NCBI RefSeq assembly: GCF_030403505.1
Contig: NZ_JAUEMJ010000005.1
Coordinates: 390,876-454,875, forward strand
DNA: 64,000 nt
Direction of reading: 5' to 3'
Source: Glycomyces tritici
Lineage (GTDB): Bacteria > Actinomycetota > Actinomycetes > Mycobacteriales > Micromonosporaceae
The notes under the pieces were generated by a model, which saw only the letters and a program-made list of their open reading frames with translations, had not been told where the DNA came from and ran no database searches. Within the stretch, counting starts at the first letter, position 1. Every line of letters starts with the position of its first letter. Made by a program: the position numbers and the translations under genes. Shown piece after piece: positions 62,026-64,000 of this stretch.

Positions 62026-62964
62026 TCAGGCGAACGCGTTCACACCGGTGAGGTCGGCCGAGAGCGACCAGAGCCTTGTCGCCTCGTCCGGGTCGATCGC
62101 GTAGGGCCGCACGCCCGTCCACTCCTCGGACACCTCCGCGACCTCGCAGTCCTCGAGGTAGAGCCCGCCCATGCCGTCGAGCCGCGGGGACGTGGCGGCC
62201 CAGGTCTGGGTCGCGGCACCCTGCTCGGTCGTCTTGAAGTACTCCGGCGGGTTGCCCTCGTCGTCGATCCAGCCCATCTCCCGCTGCCGCTCCTCGGGGA
62301 TGTGCCGCTGCAGCGGCGTGAGGATCGCCCCGGGGTGCAGCGCGAAGGAGCGGGTGCCGAAGGACCGGCCGAGGCGGTCGAGCTCGACGGCGAACAGGAT
62401 GTTCGCGGTCTTCGACTGCCCGTAGGCCTTCCACTGGTCGTAGCCCTGCTCGAAGTGCGGGTCGTCCCAGCGGATCGGGGAGTTGCCGTGGCCGCCCGAG
62501 GAGGTCATGACGACGCGCGCGCCCTCCAGGAGCGGGACGAGGCGGTTCACGAGCGCGAAGTGCCCGAGGTGGTTGACCGCGAACTGGAGCTCCCAGCCCC
62601 GCTCGGTGCGCGTCTCGGGGCAGGCCATGATCCCGGCGCCGGCGAGCAGCATGTCGATGCGCCGCCCGTCGTCGAGGCGCCGTTCGGCGAACTTCTGGAC
62701 GCTGTCGAGGTCGGCGAGGTCGAGTTCGTCGATCTCGACGCCGGCGATGCCCTGGAGGTTCTCGGCGGCGAGGTCGGGCCGGCGCGCGGGGACGACCACC
62801 GTCGCCCCGGCCCCGGCGAGGGCGCGGGTGGTCTCGAGGCCGATGCCGGAGTAGCCGCCGGTCACGACGGCGGTCTTCCCGGTGAGGTCGATCCCTGCGA
62901 GGACGTCGGCGGCGGTGGAGCGGTTGTCGAAGCCGGAGTCGATCGGCTGCTGCTTGTCGTTCAT
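62026..62964 (-). CDS. SDR family oxidoreductase (likely leaderless, MerR-type promoter)
   Basis: 312 aa from ATG 62964. Cofactor loop TGGYSGIG at 35-42, N131 in NHLGHF, and active-site Y181/K185 in YGQSKTAN. A retinol-dehydrogenase-like classical SDR using NAD(P)H. There is no Shine-Dalgarno; the -10 ends seven bases before the ATG, so the transcript probably starts at the ATG itself. The upstream promoter is of MerR type (62971-63001). The likely role is reduction of carbonyls under stress. Confidence 0.9.
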   Translation of the reverse strand: MNDKQQPIDSGFDNRSTAADVLAGIDLTGKTAVVTGGYSGIGLETTRALAGAGATVVVPARRPDLAAENLQGIAGVEIDELDLADLDSVQKFAERRLDDGRRIDMLLAGAGIMACPETRTERGWELQFAVNHLGHFALVNRLVPLLEGARVVMTSSGGHGNSPIRWDDPHFEQGYDQWKAYGQSKTANILFAVELDRLGRSFGTRSFALHPGAILTPLQRHIPEERQREMGWIDDEGNPPEYFKTTEQGAATQTWAATSPRLDGMGGLYLEDCEVAEVSEEWTGVRPYAIDPDEATRLWSLSADLTGVNAFA

Positions 62965-62970
62965 GCCCCG

Positions 62971-63001
62971 ACGCTACGACTTGGAGTGCACTCCAACGCA
63001 A
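62971..63001 (-). promoter_or_regulatory. MerR-type promoter: 19-bp spacer with perfect 16-bp dyad
   Basis: On the minus strand -35 TTGCGT (63001-62996) and -10 TAGCGT (62976-62971) are 19 bp apart, the long spacer typical of MerR-activated promoters. The dyad TTGGAGTGCACTCCAA (62996-62981) fills the spacer. The -10 is placed so that transcription would begin at the SDR ATG (62964). No merR gene is seen in the window; the IS starts 42 bp further upstream. Confidence 0.72.
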
Positions 63002-63064
63002 ACCGCCAGGTCAGTCCACATTGCCCGCAGTGGGGGCCGCGGCTAGGCCGTGTTTGAGAATTGA

Positions 63065-63116
63065 GGAAGCCTCCGGTTGAATCTGTTGTGCTGCAACAAG
63101 ATCCGCCGGAGGCTTC
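63065..63116 (+). promoter_or_regulatory. 5' hairpin that sequesters the transposase ribosome site
   Basis: GAAGCCTCCGG (63065-63075) is the exact complement of CCGGAGGCTTC (63106-63116), and the second arm contains the Shine-Dalgarno GGAGG of the transposase. An inner TGTTG/CAACA stem (63084-63098) lies in the loop. In transcripts entering from outside the element the site would be buried. This is an inferred protective device as known for other IS elements. Confidence 0.6.
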
Positions 63117-63118
63117 AA

Positions 63119-64000
63119 TTGTCGAGCGTAACAGCACGCAGGGACCTGACCAATAACCAGTGGGAACGGCTTCGACGCTGGCTACCCGAACCCTCCAGGC
63201 TCGGCCGACCGATCGCCCGCAGCCGCCGAACCCTGGTCAACGGGATCGCCTGGCGGGTTCGGACCGGCTCGCCCTGGCGGGACCTCCCGGCCCAATACGG
63301 GCCCTGGGCCACGGTGTACTGGCTGTTCTGCGCCTGGCAGCGCTCCGGCACCTGGCTGCTGATCTGGCGAGCGCTCCAAGCCCTCGCCCGCGACCAGCGG
63401 CACCTGACCTGGGAGGTCGGCATCGACTCGACCACTGCCAGGGCCCACCTCGCCGCCGCCGGAGCCCGCCGTCGAACCCTCGCCGGCGAACCAGCCGATC
63501 ACGCTCTGGGCCGCTCACGCGGCGGCTGGTCGACCAAGCTCCACCTCGTGGTCGATACCAGCGGACACCCACTCGCCGCGCTCGTAACCGCAGGTCAAGC
63601 CAACGACAGCCCGCAGATGATCCCGCTACTGGAGGCCGTCAGCGTCGCCAGGATCGGCGGCGGCCGGGCCCGCCGGCACCCCGACCGGGTCCTGGCCGAC
63701 CGCGCCTACTCATGCCGGTCCAACCGTGAGTGGCTGCGCCGCAAGCAGATCAAGGCCACCATCCCCGAACCGGCCGACCAGATCGCGAACCGGCAACGGC
63801 GCGGGGCCCGAGGCGGCAGGCCACCAGCGTTCGACGCTGACCGGTACAAGGACCGCTCCGGCATCGAGCGCGCCATCGCCCGCCTCAAACAACACCGCGC
63901 CGTCGCCACCAGGTACGACAAACTCGCGGTCCGCTACCTGGCCACAGTCCAGATCGCCATCATCATCAACTGGCTCCGCGACTTACCAAACACGGCCTAG
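63119..64000 (+). CDS. IS5-family transposase (single reading frame)
   Basis: 293 aa from TTG 63119, six bases after GGAGG; a TTG at 63077 further upstream lies in the hairpin. DDE residues: D103 in VGIDSTTARAH, D194 in VLADRAYSC, and E250 in DRSGIERAIARLK, with the Y-R-E-K spacing of IS5 transposases. Many IS427-group elements split this into two frames with a programmed shift, but here it is continuous. The stop TAG (63998-64000) lies in the flanking target site rather than inside the element. Confidence 0.9.
   Translation: MSSVTARRDLTNNQWERLRRWLPEPSRLGRPIARSRRTLVNGIAWRVRTGSPWRDLPAQYGPWATVYWLFCAWQRSGTWLLIWRALQALARDQRHLTWEVGIDSTTARAHLAAAGARRRTLAGEPADHALGRSRGGWSTKLHLVVDTSGHPLAALVTAGQANDSPQMIPLLEAVSVARIGGGRARRHPDRVLADRAYSCRSNREWLRRKQIKATIPEPADQIANRQRRGARGGRPPAFDADRYKDRSGIERAIARLKQHRAVATRYDKLAVRYLATVQIAIIINWLRDLPNTA

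Larger units (their letters stand above)
63044..64000 (+). mobile_element. IS5-family (IS427/IS1031-like) insertion sequence
   Basis: Terminal inverted repeats GGCCGTGTTTG (63046-63056) and CAAACACGGCC (63987-63997) are perfect over 11 bp. Each end is flanked by TA in a CTAG context (63043-63046 and 63997-64000), a typical target duplication for this group. The element of about 952 bp encodes one transposase reading in from the left. It inserted 42 bp upstream of the SDR promoter. The right flank is not in the window, so the duplication cannot be fully verified. Confidence 0.85.

Noticed and set aside
1..64000. tRNA or rRNA genes
   Set aside because: No recognisable T-loop/acceptor arrangement or rRNA segment was noticed by eye; a tRNAscan run would be decisive.

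Overview
The window is about 64 kb of very GC-rich DNA from an actinomycete. The evidence is strong G/C third-position bias, many GTG and TTG starts, 4-nt stop/start overlaps, a mycothiol-dependent maleylpyruvate-isomerase-type protein, an ImuA'/ImuB/DnaE2 mutasome, a HelR-type RNA polymerase recycling factor and several secreted plant-polysaccharide hydrolases. A soil or plant-associated filamentous actinomycete (for instance a Glycomyces- or Micromonospora-like genus) is plausible, but I cannot fix the genus. I see no prophage, CRISPR array, rRNA or tRNA. The only mobile element is one IS5-type insertion sequence at the right edge.

Layout. 1-5014: PrpR-type regulator (minus, cut by the left edge) facing prpD-prpB-prpC, the methylcitrate cycle for propionyl-CoA. 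5018-8738: membrane protein, K+ channel and ClC transporter on the minus strand, a His-rich DUF4396 membrane protein behind a CsoR-like metal operator, and a TetR regulator. 8881-11372: DHA2 efflux pump, SRPBCC protein, small secreted protein. 11527-17064: SOS mutasome operon imuA'-imuB-dnaE2 with LexA-like boxes. 17616-19775: helR. 19821-27758: sulfotransferase, AraC regulator, GH1 glucosidase with an MFS sugar porter, ATP-grasp protein, an alpha/beta-hydrolase-fold protein that has lost its catalytic triad, and a SnoaL/TetR divergent pair. 27755-31497: GlxA-type regulator overlapping an AarF/UbiB kinase gene, and a second gene with a CsoR-like site. 31553-35522: hen1-pnkp RNA repair operon.

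35705-55544 is a plant cell-wall section: lectin-pectinesterase, PL9 pectate lyase, multidomain GH5 cellulase, two GH51 arabinofuranosidases followed by a LacI regulator, and a GH5-ricinB enzyme. These genes carry LacI-type operators or strong promoters. pnuC-nadR (NAD salvage), kup (K+ uptake), a VOC protein, and an ArsR/quinone oxidoreductase divergent pair are interspersed. 55604-64000: lipoprotein, an LLM monooxygenase/MarR/FMN reductase operon, a DinB-fold mycothiol-type enzyme, a divergent pair of thioredoxin-reductase-like oxidoreductase and XRE-cupin regulator, an SDR gene read from a MerR-type promoter as a likely leaderless mRNA, and the IS.

Functionally the window joins carbon scavenging (pectin, arabinan, cellulose, propionate) with stress and self-repair functions (mutasome, HelR, Pnkp/Hen1). 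No wholly new multi-gene system is evident. The points most worth a second look are the triad-less hydrolase, the matched pair of CsoR-like operators, the MerR-type leaderless promoter whose regulator is not visible, the IS whose stop codon comes from the target site, and the 5' inverted repeat of helR.
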